Shown here: piece after piece, positions 1-9,846 of the stretch
How positions within the stretch are numbered: position 1 is the stretch's first letter
Layout: each line of letters starts with the position of its first letter
Assembly (NCBI RefSeq): GCF_013367775.1
Contig: NZ_CP055157.1
Span: 4,104,001-4,168,000 of the forward strand
DNA from: Microbulbifer sp. YPW1
Lineage (GTDB): Bacteria; Pseudomonadota; Gammaproteobacteria; Pseudomonadales; Cellvibrionaceae
Direction of reading: 5' to 3'
Length of the DNA: 64,000 bases
Notes under the pieces: model-generated
Told to the model about the DNA's origin: nothing
The model's database searches: none
The model's input: only the letters and a program-made list of their open reading frames with translations
Translations under genes and position numbers: made by a program

Positions 1-395
1 CCTTCTCGCAATATCTGGCAAGTACCTGACACGGGTGCGCGGTGCCCCGCAGTGTCAGTTCCAGCGTTATTGTTTTGATGCCAGTAAACTATCACCGGCA
101 AGTCAGGCAGGTCATACCAAAATCACCACAAAAAGTGCACACAGCAGAAAGAATCCACCACACAAGGATAATTTTCTGCAATAATTCATAACTGAAAGCG
201 ATTAGGTGAGAATATTTATCAACTTCTGGCCGGACGGCCGCCCGCAGGCCTATAGCGGGACAGGAATAGTGAATTTCTGCTATGTCTTGGTCACATAATG
301 TATTCTTCCCCTGTGCCGCGACCCGCGGTAGATCGCTTAATTTCACTGAATTTGGCACTCTCAACTACAGAGAATCAGGAACACCGGGAAACTAT
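1..395. other. Left-edge intergenic region, no gene supported
   Basis: No convincing coding region was found before the Lrp-type gene. The stretch from about 100 to 270 is AT-rich compared with the flanking coding sequence and is probably the promoter region of that gene. A possible Lrp-like box is listed separately. Confidence 0.5.
164..178 (+). promoter_or_regulatory. Possible Lrp-like operator
   Basis: The 15 bases AAGGATAATTTTCTG match 12 of 15 positions of the Escherichia coli Lrp consensus YAGHAWATTWTDCTR as I recall it. It lies about 220 bp upstream of an Lrp/AsnC-family gene, so autoregulation is possible. One weak match in AT-rich sequence is thin evidence. Confidence 0.25.
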
Positions 396-878
396 ATGGC
401 CTATCTACTGGACGCCATCGACAAACACATTCTGGAGATCCTTCAGCAGGATGCGACCATCCCCAACATCGAGCTGGCGGAAAAGGTTCACCTGTCACCC
501 TCCCCCTGCTCCCGCCGGGTAAAGAATCTGCACGAACAAGGCTTTATCAAGCGCGCTGTCACCCTGCTGGAACCGGATATGGTCGGCCTGCCGGTGAGCG
601 TGTTTATTCAGGTGACCCTCAACCACCAGGTCAAAAAAGAGCTGCAACACTTCGAATCCACCATTGGCCAGTGGCCGGAAGTGATGGAGTGTTACCTGAT
701 GACCGGGGACTTCGATTATCTGTTGCGGGTGGTGGTACCCAATCTGCATGCTTACCAGGAGTTTCTGGACAAGAAGCTGACCGAACTCCCTGGAATCGAC
801 CACATCAAGAGTAGCTTTTCCCTCAAACAGGTGAGATATCGTACAGAACTTCCGCTGGACCAACTGCTGGAAAAGTAA
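396..878 (+). CDS. Lrp/AsnC family transcriptional regulator
   Basis: The 160-residue product has the usual length and two-domain layout of the Lrp/AsnC family. An N-terminal winged helix-turn-helix (LDAIDKHILEILQQDA, then a recognition helix near SPSPCSRRVKNL) is followed by a C-terminal RAM ligand-binding domain (VMECYLMTGDFDYLLRV). Such proteins are octameric feast/famine regulators that often sense amino acids. I chose the ATG at 396 because it starts MAYLLDAID like other family members and has a GGGAA sequence just upstream. An upstream in-frame start at 282 would add 38 residues unlike the family. The regulated genes are not identifiable here. Confidence 0.9.
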   Translation: MAYLLDAIDKHILEILQQDATIPNIELAEKVHLSPSPCSRRVKNLHEQGFIKRAVTLLEPDMVGLPVSVFIQVTLNHQVKKELQHFESTIGQWPEVMECYLMTGDFDYLLRVVVPNLHAYQEFLDKKLTELPGIDHIKSSFSLKQVRYRTELPLDQLLEK

Positions 879-884
879 CACGCA

Positions 885-1091
885 CTAGCGTCGGAACAAG
901 GACAAAAGGATACTCAGCACCACGCTGACGACGATCATCGTGGTAATAGGGAAATAAAAGCGACTGCGCCCGGATTCGATACGGATATCGCCGGGCAAAC
1001 GCCCAAACCAGTTCAGCAGCCACGGCGCATAATGCAAGATCAAACCAATCCCGGTCAGCATAATCCCCGCGACAATTAACCACCGCGCCAT
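885..1091 (-). CDS. DUF2905 family small membrane protein
   Basis: This 68-residue protein has two hydrophobic segments, about residues 4-27 and 49-66. They flank the conserved LPGDIRIE and FYFPITT motifs typical of the uncharacterised DUF2905 family. Length and motif order match the family. It converges on the Lrp-type gene with only six bases between the stop codons. Its function is unknown; it is presumably an inner-membrane protein. Confidence 0.85.
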   Translation of the reverse strand: MARWLIVAGIMLTGIGLILHYAPWLLNWFGRLPGDIRIESGRSRFYFPITTMIVVSVVLSILLSLFRR

Positions 1092-1439
1092 TACTCCACG
1101 CTCCTCTGTTCGTTACTGGATTTGACCGCATTGGACAATTTGCCCCCAGCACATACAGCTGAACCTTTCCTGTAGTACTCACATCCCACTTGCACTTGCC
1201 GCCGTGCGGCGATGCAAGACGATGTCGGCCAGGGTAAAGAATAGCTATCAACTGCTATTGACGTTCGGCGCATCAGACCCAGCCGACAGCAAAAAACATG
1301 GCAAGCCAGACTCTTCTTTCTACCTGCGTTTTAAGACGGGACATCGATACGTGCAGAAAGTCGACAAATTGGCAGCACCTTGTTGCGCTGATACCATCAG
1401 AGCGACCCTCTGACAGACGCTTCTACAAGGCTAATAACT
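1092..1439. other. Intergenic region, no gene seen
   Basis: This region separates the divergent DUF2905 and amidohydrolase genes. The short open frames here have no family-like sequence or good ribosome binding site. It presumably holds both promoters, but I could not pick out convincing -35/-10 elements. Confidence 0.45.
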
Positions 1440-3092
1440 ATGCGCCTCTCTCATACCCTCGTTGGCGTGTGCGCTATCCTCGCATCCTGGAACCTCCAGG
1501 CCACGACGATCGTACATAACTTCTCCGGTTATCAGACAACCGAACGCGACCTTAACCAGTTCAACACGTTGGTGTTTGACCAGGGCAAGGTACTGGCCAC
1601 CGGTGATTTCGCCGCACTCAGTCAAAAATACCCGCAAGCGACAAAAGTCGATGCCGGCGGCAAGGTGCTGTTACCGGGTTTAATCGATGCCCACGGCCAC
1701 GTTCTGGGACAGGGAAGACTGCAGCAGCAACTGGATCTGCGTGACCTCGACCTCTCGAAGACACTCGATGCGATCAAACAATTTTCACGCAATCAACAAT
1801 CCGGCGATTGGCTGATCGGACGCGGATGGAATCAGGTCCTGTGGCGCGGCAAGCAATTCCCGACACGCCAACAACTCGACGCACTGGATATCGACCAACC
1901 GATCTGGCTGCGCCGTATTGACGGACATGCAGGGTGGGCCAACAGCGCGGCAATGGAGCGCGCGGGAATCACCCGCCAGTCAAAGGCGCCCGCAGGCGGC
2001 GAGATCATTCGCGATAAAAACGGCGAGCCGACGGGTGTACTCGTGGACAATGCAATGGCTCTGCTGGAAAGGGTAATCCCGCAGCCAGACCTCCAGGAAG
2101 AAAAAGCAGCTCTCGGCACCGCATTTGAACTCGCCCTCTCCCTTGGCTTGACCGGCGTCCACGACGCTGGTGTTGAAAAGCAGACACTGGAAGCCTACCG
2201 CCAACTAGCCGCGGAAAAAGCGATCCCGCTACGCATATACCCGATGATCTCCGGCGACGACAAACACCTGCCGGAGCTCCTTGATGCTGGTTATGTCGGC
2301 GCGCCCGATGAAAAGCTCTATGTGCGCAGTATCAAGGTCTATGCCGACGGAGCGCTGGGCAGTCGTGGCGCCGCCCTGCTCCAGCCCTACCATGATCGTC
2401 CGGGCGAAAAAGGCCTGCTGATCCACCAGAAGGATGCGCTGCTAAAGCAAATCAAAATGGCCGCGGACAACAAGTTCCAGGTGAACGTGCATGCCATTGG
2501 CGATCGCGCAAACCACATTGTGCTGGATATATTCCATACACTGAATAAGGAAAATGACCAGAAGCCATTCCGCCACCGCATCGAACATGCCCAGGTTCTG
2601 ACGCTGGAGGATATCGAGCAGTTTCCCACTTTGAACCTGATCGCTTCCATGCAACCGGTGCACGCAACCAGCGACAAGAATATGGCCGGAGATCGCCTCG
2701 GGAAAGAGCGTCTTGAAGGCGCTTACGCGTGGCGGAAATTCCTCAATCAGGGCACCAAAATTGCTTCCGGCTCGGATTTCCCGGTAGAGCCCGTGAACCC
2801 ACTATTCGGACTACACGCCGCAGTCACGCGACGCGACCGGCAAGGGCAGCCCGAAAAAGGCTGGCACGTGGAAGAAGCAATGACAATGGAAGAAGCACTA
2901 CGCTCTTTCACCCTGGACGCTGCCTACGCCAGCCACCAGGAGCAGTTCATCGGCAATCTGGAGCCTGGCAAGTTCGCAGACTTTGTTCTACTAGATCGCG
3001 ATATTTTCAAGATTGACCCGCAAGAGATCTGGAAAGCACAGGTACTGGAAACCTGGGTGGAAGGTGAAAAGGTTTACGCGCGACCCGAATAA
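1440..3092 (+). CDS. Secreted amidohydrolase, YtcJ-like
   Basis: The 550-residue protein starts with a signal peptide (hydrophobic segment about residues 5-20, cleavage near LQA). An amidohydrolase superfamily fold of the YtcJ type follows. The metal-binding motif DAHGH lies near residue 83, HAIGDRAN near 350 supplies a conserved His, and GSDFPVEP in the C-terminal third carries the catalytic Asp. YtcJ-like enzymes hydrolyse N-acyl or other amide substrates, but the substrate here is unknown. It is a single-gene unit with a shared bidirectional terminator downstream. Confidence 0.85.
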   Translation: MRLSHTLVGVCAILASWNLQATTIVHNFSGYQTTERDLNQFNTLVFDQGKVLATGDFAALSQKYPQATKVDAGGKVLLPGLIDAHGHVLGQGRLQQQLDLRDLDLSKTLDAIKQFSRNQQSGDWLIGRGWNQVLWRGKQFPTRQQLDALDIDQPIWLRRIDGHAGWANSAAMERAGITRQSKAPAGGEIIRDKNGEPTGVLVDNAMALLERVIPQPDLQEEKAALGTAFELALSLGLTGVHDAGVEKQTLEAYRQLAAEKAIPLRIYPMISGDDKHLPELLDAGYVGAPDEKLYVRSIKVYADGALGSRGAALLQPYHDRPGEKGLLIHQKDALLKQIKMAADNKFQVNVHAIGDRANHIVLDIFHTLNKENDQKPFRHRIEHAQVLTLEDIEQFPTLNLIASMQPVHATSDKNMAGDRLGKERLEGAYAWRKFLNQGTKIASGSDFPVEPVNPLFGLHAAVTRRDRQGQPEKGWHVEEAMTMEEALRSFTLDAAYASHQEQFIGNLEPGKFADFVLLDRDIFKIDPQEIWKAQVLETWVEGEKVYARPE

Positions 3093-3142
3093 CATTCAAA
3101 TATCATCCGTATTTGCCCCCCGTATCTGAAGCGAGGGAATAA

Positions 3143-3175
3143 AAAAAGCCGCACTCCGAACGGAGCGCGGCTTTT
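3143..3175. terminator. Bidirectional Rho-independent terminator
   Basis: A stem pairs AGCCGC and CTCCG with CGGAG and GCGGCT (one A-C mismatch). It is flanked by an A-run on the left and a T-run on the right, so it can work on both strands. It sits between the convergent amidohydrolase and M3 peptidase genes. Confidence 0.85.
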
Positions 3176-3205
3176 TATTTTACACCTGAGCTATAAGGCT
3201 ATCTT

Positions 3206-5425
3206 TTACTCACCCGTCACTGCGGCGGTGCCTTCCTCGCCCGGCACCGGGAAACCGCGGTCGCGCATCAGCGGTTCGATGCCCGCATCACGGCCGCGGA
3301 ATTTTCGATAGGCTTCAGCCGGATCCATTGCGTTACGCGGTGCAAACAGGTACTTCACCAGCTTGCCGGCCACTTCCTTATCGTAGAAACCACCTTCGGC
3401 TTCGGCAAATGCTTCAGAAGCGTCGGAGGTCAGCACATCCGCCCACATGTAGCCGTAGTAACCCGCGGAGTAACCTTCACCGGAGAAGATGTGTCCGAAG
3501 TGCGGCGTGCGGTGACGCATCACCAGCTCAGACGGCATACCCAATGCATCCAGGGTTTCACGCTCAAACTTGTCGGGATCGATACCCTCAGGATTCGTGG
3601 TGTGCAGCTTCATATCGACCAGTGCCGACGCCAGGTATTCGGTAGTTGCGAAGCCCTGGTTGAAGTTGGCGGCCTTCTTGATTTTGGCTACGAGCTCTGC
3701 CGGAATCGGCTCGCCAGTTTTGGCGTGCACCAGGTAGTTGTCGATGATCGGGTCGGTGCTCAACCAGCGCTCCAGCAACTGGGACTGGAATTCGGTGTAA
3801 TCGCGCACGCCACCGTTCAGGGTCGGGTAGCTCACATTGGAAGCCAGGAAGTGCAGAGCGTGGCCGAACTCGTGGAAGAAAGTCTCTGCATCATCCCAAC
3901 TAACCAGGACGGGCTCGCCGGGTGCACCCTTGATGAAGTTCGAGTTGTTGGAAGCCAGTACGGTTTCCTTGCCATCAAATGTGGTGTGATCGCGATACAT
4001 GCTCGCCCAGGCGCCGGAACGCTTGCCGGAACGCGCGAACGGATCCAGGTACCACAGACCAATGTGCTCACCGGTGGTCTTGTCTTTCACTTCCCAGACT
4101 TTAACGTCTTCATGGAAGACCGGCACACTGCCCTCTTCTACCGGCGTAAAGCTGAAATTGAACAGCTCGCCGGCAACGTAGAACATGCCTTCACGCAGCT
4201 TATCCAGTTGCAGGTACTGCTTCACTTCATCGGAGTTCAGGTCGTACTTCGCCTTGCGCACTTTCTCGGCGTAGTAGCGGTAGTCCCAGGGCTTGATCTT
4301 GATGCCGGCCTTTTCCGCATCGGCAACGGCCTGCATATCCGCCACTTCTTCATGCACACGGGCAACAGCCGCCGGCCACACCGCTTCCATCAGCTCGATG
4401 GCATTTTCCGGGTTCTTCGCCATGCGGTTCTGCAGGCGCCACTGGGCATAGTTGTCGAAGCCCAGCAATGCTACACGCTCATCGCGCAGCTGCAGGATCT
4501 CGGCGATGATTGCATTGTTGTCGTGCTCACCGCCGTTGTCGCCGCGGCTGTAGTAGTTGGTCCACACCTTCTCACGCAGCGCGCGGTCTTCGGAGTAGGT
4601 CAGGAACGGGTCCATGGAGGAGCGGGTGTTCTTGATCGCGTACTTGCCCTTCTGACCTTTTTCTTCAGCCATGGAGGCAGCCGCTTTGACGAAAGATTCG
4701 GGCAGTCCTGCCAGCTGATCTTCGGTCAGGAAAATATCGTAGCCTTCCTCATCCGCCAGCACGTTGTTGGCAAACTTGGTGTGCAGTTCGGCCAGGCGGT
4801 TATTGATTTCCGCGTAGCGCTTCTTGTCTTCACCAGACAGGGTCGCACCGTTGGTCGCGAATTCGTCATACACCAGCTCGACAACGCGCTTCTGCTCGGC
4901 GTTCAGATCGGAATCGTTGCGAGACTCGAACACTGCCTTCACACGCTGGAACAGTTTGTCGTTCTGAATAATCTTGGAGTTAAAGGCGGCCAGTTTCGGG
5001 GCCATTTCCGCCTGTACGGCACGGAACTCCGGAGAAGACATGTTGCCACTCCAGATACCCCAGTAGGTGAATACCTGGCTCAGCGCTTTGCCACTGCGCT
5101 CCATCTCTTCGATGGTATTGGCGAAGGTCGGCGCTTCCGGATTGTTGGCTATCTTGTCGATTTCGGCCAGATTCTGGGCCATGCCGTATTCCAGGGCTGG
5201 CTTGAGGGCTTCCACATCCATCTTGTCGAATGCAGGAACACCGCCGTATGGGCCTACCCACTCCGCCAGCAAGGGATTGCTTTTGGCAACGTCCGCAACG
5301 ATTTCTGCAGAAGCGGATACCTGCTCCGCCGGTTTCGCGGCCTGGACTTGTTCGGGCTCTTTACTGCAACCGGCAACCGTTGCCAGGGCAGCAGCGATGG
5401 ACATCGCGATCAGTGTTTGACGCAT
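3206..5425 (-). CDS. M3 family metallopeptidase lipoprotein, Dcp-like
   Basis: The 739-residue protein carries a lipoprotein signal with lipobox VAGC (Cys at about residue 20). A full M3 peptidase domain follows. The zinc motif HEFGH lies at residues 518-522, and the sequence downstream (ILSGEGYSAGYYGYMWADVL-like, with Gly-Tyr residues that bind substrate in the family) fits peptidyl-dipeptidase Dcp and oligopeptidase A. Members cleave short peptides, and the lipobox suggests a periplasmic, membrane-anchored peptide scavenger. Length is close to Dcp plus a lipoprotein leader. It stands alone. Confidence 0.9.
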   Translation of the reverse strand: MRQTLIAMSIAAALATVAGCSKEPEQVQAAKPAEQVSASAEIVADVAKSNPLLAEWVGPYGGVPAFDKMDVEALKPALEYGMAQNLAEIDKIANNPEAPTFANTIEEMERSGKALSQVFTYWGIWSGNMSSPEFRAVQAEMAPKLAAFNSKIIQNDKLFQRVKAVFESRNDSDLNAEQKRVVELVYDEFATNGATLSGEDKKRYAEINNRLAELHTKFANNVLADEEGYDIFLTEDQLAGLPESFVKAAASMAEEKGQKGKYAIKNTRSSMDPFLTYSEDRALREKVWTNYYSRGDNGGEHDNNAIIAEILQLRDERVALLGFDNYAQWRLQNRMAKNPENAIELMEAVWPAAVARVHEEVADMQAVADAEKAGIKIKPWDYRYYAEKVRKAKYDLNSDEVKQYLQLDKLREGMFYVAGELFNFSFTPVEEGSVPVFHEDVKVWEVKDKTTGEHIGLWYLDPFARSGKRSGAWASMYRDHTTFDGKETVLASNNSNFIKGAPGEPVLVSWDDAETFFHEFGHALHFLASNVSYPTLNGGVRDYTEFQSQLLERWLSTDPIIDNYLVHAKTGEPIPAELVAKIKKAANFNQGFATTEYLASALVDMKLHTTNPEGIDPDKFERETLDALGMPSELVMRHRTPHFGHIFSGEGYSAGYYGYMWADVLTSDASEAFAEAEGGFYDKEVAGKLVKYLFAPRNAMDPAEAYRKFRGRDAGIEPLMRDRGFPVPGEEGTAAVTGE

Positions 5426-5811
5426 CGACTCGATCCTCTAGTAGTTTGCTTAATTAGAATTATGAGTGCCCGGAGTGTACCGCGGGGTGCTAGATCCCGC
5501 TATGCACTGCGCACCACCCCAAAACTTCCTGTCGCGAAGTGCATTGCCCGCAGCACTATCCCCCACCGCTGATCAACCTTTCGGAGGATTTGGCGAGATG
5601 GCATTTTTTGCGCCATTTGATAACGACTTAATAAGTGCATAGTTTCAATGCAGATGCAGAACCCGCAGCAGACTGCGCGCTGCGGGAAACCGTCGAATGA
5701 GGAATGCTTAAGGGGAGTTGTGGAACCAGGGACCAGAGGGATTGAGGAGTGGAGAGATTAAGGAGCGGAAGATTCATGCGCGTCCGCGGCGCAATAGATA
5801 CAACCGGGCCA
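5426..5811. other. Intergenic region, no gene seen
   Basis: This gap lies between the start of the M3 peptidase gene and the stop of the GST gene. It should hold the M3 promoter near 5430-5470, which is locally AT-rich, and the 3' end of the GST transcript. The open frames here lack family features. Confidence 0.45.
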
Positions 5812-6495
5812 TCAGGCCCGGCGCCGGTCCTCTACGACACTGCCAACCGCGAGTAATTCTTCTTCGTGCTCTGTCTCCCGCCAGGGCTCATCCAGAGCCG
5901 CTTCAATCCAGGACTGCACAGCGGGAAGTGCGAGGATTCTCTGGCAATAATCCATTGCCTCGCGCCCCAGAGAGAGCTGGTAACCGGTAATGCGGATTAC
6001 TACCGGTGCAAAGAATGCGTCCACGGCGGTGAACCCCTGCCCCGCCAGAAATGGGCCACCGAACCGCGATAAACCCTGCTTCCACAGCTCCTCAATTCGA
6101 TCCAGGTCTTTCTGCAGAGCCTGATCCACCTCTTTGAGAGCAACGGTGACCCCGCAGCTCATGCTGCACTGATTGCGCAGCGCGAAGAATCCGGCGTGCA
6201 TCTCCGCAGCCGCACAACGCGCCCAGGCCCTCGCCTGCTTGTCTTCAGGCCAGACTGCGGGATGGGATTCGTAGAGATACTCGGTGATGGCAAGGGAATC
6301 CCACACGGTGGTATCGCCATCGACCAGACAGGGCACCAGGCCGGTGGGGGAAAACTTGCGGAATTTGTTCCAGCTGCCGCCCTCGTCGAAGGGCACCAGC
6401 TGCTCTTCAAAGGGAATGTCCAGTTCGGTCGCAAGCAGCCACGGGCGCAGAGACCAGGATGAATAATTTTTGTTGCCGATAAATAACTGATACAT
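5812..6495 (-). CDS. Glutathione S-transferase family protein
   Basis: The 227-residue protein has a thioredoxin-like N-terminal domain. NKNYSSWSLRPWLL places a Ser-rich active-site loop at residues 8-21, and TGLVPCLVDG and DSLAITEYL give the cis-Pro and glutathione-binding motifs. An all-helical C-terminal domain follows. The family conjugates or isomerises electrophiles using glutathione; the substrate is unknown. GGGAG seven bases before the ATG supports the start. It follows the DAHP synthase gene on the same strand by 42 bases and may share its transcript. Confidence 0.85.
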   Translation of the reverse strand: MYQLFIGNKNYSSWSLRPWLLATELDIPFEEQLVPFDEGGSWNKFRKFSPTGLVPCLVDGDTTVWDSLAITEYLYESHPAVWPEDKQARAWARCAAAEMHAGFFALRNQCSMSCGVTVALKEVDQALQKDLDRIEELWKQGLSRFGGPFLAGQGFTAVDAFFAPVVIRITGYQLSLGREAMDYCQRILALPAVQSWIEAALDEPWRETEHEEELLAVGSVVEDRRRA

Positions 6496-6537
6496 CCCGA
6501 TCTCCCTGTTCGGTGGATATTACTGAGTGCGGCCCGA

Positions 6538-7935
6538 TTAATTGCCGCCGTTACGCCCGTCACGCAGCATTTCGGAAATACAGAAAGCCAGCTCAAGGAC
6601 CTGATCCGCATTCAGCCGCGGGTCGCACTGGGTGCGGTAACAGCTGGCCAGATCGGCATCAGAGATCTTCCACGCGCCGCCGGTGCATTCGGTCACGTGC
6701 TGTCCGGTCATCTCCAGGTGAATACCGCCCGGATGCGTACCTTCGGCGCGGTGCACCGCAAAGAAGTCACGAATTTCCCGCAGGATATTATCGAAGTTGC
6801 GGGTCTTGAAACCGCTGGATGCTTTCTCGGTATTGCCGTGCATGGGGTCGGTACTCCATACAACGGAGCGCCCTTCCCTCTCCACGGCGCGCACCAGAGC
6901 GGGCAATTTGTCACCCAGGGTGTCGGCGCCCATGCGGGTAATCAGAGTCAATCGCCCGGGCTCGTTGTTCGGGTTCAGGCGGTCGATCAGGCGGATCAGC
7001 TCATCGGTATCCATACCGGGGCCAACTTTGACACCGATGGGATTCCAGACTCCGGAAAGAAACTCGATATGCGCGGCATCCAGCTGGCGCGTGCGCTCGC
7101 CGATCCACAGCATGTGTGCGGAGCAGTCGTACCACTTGCCGGTGAGACTGTCGGTACGCGTGAGTGCCTGCTCGTAATTCAGCAGCAATGCCTCATGGGA
7201 GGTGTACAGCGTGGTCTCGCGGATGGCCGGTGTATTTGACGAGTTCACCCCGCAAACCGCCATGAATTCCAGCGCGTCCTGCAGACGCTCAGCCAGCTGC
7301 GCGTAGCGATCCCGCTGCGGATTGTTTTCCAGGAAACTCAGGTTCCAGGCGTGTACCTGGTGCAGATCCGCAAGCCCACCCTGGGCAAAAGCGCGCAGCA
7401 GGTTGAGGGTTGCGGCAGACTGATTGTAGGCAGTCAGCATCCGCTGGGGATCCGGCACCCGGGCTTCAGCGGTAAAGTCGATGCCGTTGATGATGTCACC
7501 GCGATAACTTGGCAGCTCGACACCATCCACGCTTTCCATGTCCGCAGAACGCGGCTTTGCATACTGCCCGGCCATGCGCGCCACTTTCACCACTGGCAGA
7601 CTGCCGGCAAAGGTAAGCACCACCGCCATTTGCAACAACACCTTGAAAGTGTCACGAATCCGGTTCGCATTGAAATCCGCAAAAGATTCCGCGCAATCCC
7701 CACCCTGTAGTAAAAATGCTTTCCCCTGAGCCACGTCAGCCAGGTGGCTGCGTAAATCTCTGGCCTCCTGGGCAAATACCAGCGGCGGATAACTGGCCAG
7801 CTGCTGCTCAACTGACTCAACCGCTGCCGCCTGCGGATACTTGGGCTGCTGGTGCGCCTGCAATTTGCGCCAGCTGGCGGGATCCCAGGGTTTGACTAGG
7901 GGCTCTGACACGGGCTTTTCTACCTCAACTTCCAT
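6538..7935 (-). CDS. Class II 3-deoxy-7-phosphoheptulonate synthase
   Basis: The 465-residue protein matches plant/actinobacterial class II DAHP synthases throughout. It starts near the conserved W-x-P-x-SWRKL-like region, then shows [27 protein letters not shown] and [10 protein letters not shown], which line the PEP, erythrose-4-phosphate and metal sites. It catalyses the first step of the shikimate pathway in the cytosol. The aromatic aminotransferase gene just upstream on the same strand acts at the other end of aromatic amino acid metabolism. Confidence 0.95.
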   Translation of the reverse strand: MEVEVEKPVSEPLVKPWDPASWRKLQAHQQPKYPQAAAVESVEQQLASYPPLVFAQEARDLRSHLADVAQGKAFLLQGGDCAESFADFNANRIRDTFKVLLQMAVVLTFAGSLPVVKVARMAGQYAKPRSADMESVDGVELPSYRGDIINGIDFTAEARVPDPQRMLTAYNQSAATLNLLRAFAQGGLADLHQVHAWNLSFLENNPQRDRYAQLAERLQDALEFMAVCGVNSSNTPAIRETTLYTSHEALLLNYEQALTRTDSLTGKWYDCSAHMLWIGERTRQLDAAHIEFLSGVWNPIGVKVGPGMDTDELIRLIDRLNPNNEPGRLTLITRMGADTLGDKLPALVRAVEREGRSVVWSTDPMHGNTEKASSGFKTRNFDNILREIRDFFAVHRAEGTHPGGIHLEMTGQHVTECTGGAWKISDADLASCYRTQCDPRLNADQVLELAFCISEMLRDGRNGGN

Positions 7936-7965
7936 TTTCGGCTCTACATCAAAATAGTTACACCA

Positions 7966-7989
7966 GTGCGCTGCAATTCAGCAGCGCAC
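7966..7989. terminator. Stem-loop between aminotransferase and DAHP synthase genes
   Basis: GTGCGCTGC and GCAGCGCAC form a perfect 9-bp stem with a 6-base loop. It lies between two co-directional minus-strand genes. There is no adjacent U-run in the minus-strand transcript, so it may be a weak terminator, a processing site or an attenuator-like element. Confidence 0.45.
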
Positions 7990-8025
7990 TTTACTGGCAT
8001 TTCGCGACTGTCGCCGCGACTGCCA

Positions 8026-9222
8026 TCAGGACTCCAGTACCTCTGCCACGGATTTGCAGAAATACGCCATGTTGCCCTGACTCAGGCCAGCAATGCTGAT
8101 ACGGCTGGAATCTACCATATAAATGGAATAATCCTGCTGTAGCTTTTGCACCTGCTCCGGAGTAATTCCCAAGAATGAGAACATGCCCTTCTGCCGCTGG
8201 ATAAAGCTGAAATCTCCAGCGGCACCAGCGGCCCGCAGGCTTTCAACCACGCCACTGCGCAGACTGTTGATACGCTCGCGCATTTCGGTCAGCTCTGCTT
8301 CCCAGTTGGCGCGCAAGCTGGCGTCGGTAAGGATGGATTCAACAATGGCACCACCGTGGTTCGGCGGCATGGAATAGTTGCCGCGCACGACGTTCAGCAG
8401 CTGGCTCTGGCCGCGATCTGCCGCCGCCGCATCGCTGTAAATCACCATCGCCAGCCCCACGCGCTCACGGTAGAGACCGAAATTTTTGGAGCAGGAAGCC
8501 GCAACCAGCATTTCGGGCACAGATTCTGCCATCAGGCGCAGGCCGTACGCATCCGCATCAAGACTGTCACCAAAGCCCTGGTACGCCATATCGATAAACG
8601 GTGTAAAGCCCTGCTTCTGTGCCATTTCCGCCAGTACTTTCCACTGCTCACGGCTCAGGTCCGCACCGCAGGGGTTGTGGCAGCACGCGTGGAACAGAAC
8701 GAGATCTCCCTCGCCCACCTGCTTCAGGGTTTCCACCATGGCATCAAACTGCAGGCTGCTGGTGGCGCGATCGTAATAGGGATAGCTCTTGATCTGCAGG
8801 CCGGCATTGCCCAGCAGGGGCACGTGGTTGGCCCAGGTCGGGTCGCTCACCCAGATGGTTGCACCCTCTTTGGCGCGATTGGAAAACTCTGCCAGCACAC
8901 GCAGTGCACCACAGCCGCCCGGTGTCTGGGCGGAACGCACCCGATTACCCACCAGTGCCGCATGTCCGGCACCCAGCACCAGTTCCTGCATGGCGGTGTT
9001 GAAACCGGGTGTACCCGCAGGTCCGACATAGGCCTTGGTATCTTCGCTCTGCAGCAGGCGGGTTTCGGCCTCTTTTACCGCTTGCAAAACCGGGGTGTGG
9101 CCTGCTTCGTCTTTATAAACGCCCACCCCCAGGTCGATCTTGTTGGGGTTTTCGTCGGCGCGGTAGGTGGCCAGCAGGCCGAGGATGGGATCCGCAGGAA
9201 GGCTGCTCAGGTGGTCAAACAT
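8026..9222 (-). CDS. Aromatic amino acid/aspartate aminotransferase (class I)
   Basis: The 398-residue protein is a PLP-dependent subgroup Ia aminotransferase of the AspC/TyrB type. The N-terminal LPADPILGL and DLGVGVYKD are diagnostic. The cofactor lysine lies in AASCSKNFGLYRERVG, and HACCHNPCGADL precedes it. Such enzymes transfer amino groups between aspartate or aromatic amino acids and 2-oxoglutarate. I chose the ATG at 9222 because AGGAG lies six bases upstream and the protein then starts MFDHLSSLPADP like the family. I cannot separate TyrB from AspC by eye. Confidence 0.92.
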   Translation of the reverse strand: MFDHLSSLPADPILGLLATYRADENPNKIDLGVGVYKDEAGHTPVLQAVKEAETRLLQSEDTKAYVGPAGTPGFNTAMQELVLGAGHAALVGNRVRSAQTPGGCGALRVLAEFSNRAKEGATIWVSDPTWANHVPLLGNAGLQIKSYPYYDRATSSLQFDAMVETLKQVGEGDLVLFHACCHNPCGADLSREQWKVLAEMAQKQGFTPFIDMAYQGFGDSLDADAYGLRLMAESVPEMLVAASCSKNFGLYRERVGLAMVIYSDAAAADRGQSQLLNVVRGNYSMPPNHGGAIVESILTDASLRANWEAELTEMRERINSLRSGVVESLRAAGAAGDFSFIQRQKGMFSFLGITPEQVQKLQQDYSIYMVDSSRISIAGLSQGNMAYFCKSVAEVLES

Positions 9223-9324
9223 GGTAACTCCTGGTAATTCGTGCAGGTGCACTACGCAGGGTGCACCGGTCGGTAAAATCCAATTCAGTGATTATGGGAT
9301 GAAGCGTGGCAGAAGGTTCGGGAA

Positions 9325-9846
9325 TCAGTCGATCAGGCCGCGATTGGCCCAATCCTGGGCGCGCGCCATCAGCTTTTCGATAATGCTATCGAGCTGATTG
9401 CGCTCCTCCGCGGACAGCGACCCCATGAGATCGTTTTCGTACTGCTGGGCCAGCGGCACAATGCGTTCGTAGACGTCGCGGCCGAGCTCCGACAGGTTCA
9501 GCACCTGGCGACGACGGTCAGCCAGATCTTCACTGCGGGTGATGTAGTCATTCTTGATCAGAATGGAAACGGCGCGACTGATGGCAACCTTGTCCATTGC
9601 CGTCCGCTCTACCAGCTCAGCGGCTGAGAGATTCGGGAAGCGCCCGAGAATGGCCATTACCCGCCAGGCAGGAATGGTCAGATCGAATCGCGCGCTGTAG
9701 GCATCAGCGATCGCATTACTGACCCGGTTGGAAAGCACAGACAGACGATACGGCAGGAATTTCTCCAGGCGCAGATCGTCCGGACGCACTGCATCGATCG
9801 GATCAGAAAACTCAGTGATATCGCTCTTGGTATTATCTATTGTCAT
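9325..9846 (-). CDS. MarR family transcriptional regulator
   Basis: The 173-residue protein has a MarR winged helix. A dimerisation helix comes first (YRLSVLSNRVSNAIADAY), then the DNA-binding region around LSAAELVERTAMDKVAISRAV and the wing DLADRRRQVLNLSELG. MarR dimers are usually repressors released by small phenolic or similar ligands. The ATG at 9846 gives a normal length; an upstream in-frame TTG at 9891 would add 15 residues and run into the operator. Two operator-like repeats lie just upstream. The gene is divergent from maiA, so aromatic catabolism is a plausible target. Confidence 0.9.
   Translation of the reverse strand: MTIDNTKSDITEFSDPIDAVRPDDLRLEKFLPYRLSVLSNRVSNAIADAYSARFDLTIPAWRVMAILGRFPNLSAAELVERTAMDKVAISRAVSILIKNDYITRSEDLADRRRQVLNLSELGRDVYERIVPLAQQYENDLMGSLSAEERNQLDSIIEKLMARAQDWANRGLID

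Noticed and set aside
92..364. 90-residue minus-strand open frame at the left edge
   Set aside because: No family-like pattern, overlaps the upstream region of the Lrp-type gene, and no good ribosome binding site.
3491..5572. Very long (693-residue) plus-strand open frame
   Set aside because: It is antisense to the M3 peptidase gene, whose motifs are clear. Long antisense frames are common in GC-rich genes.
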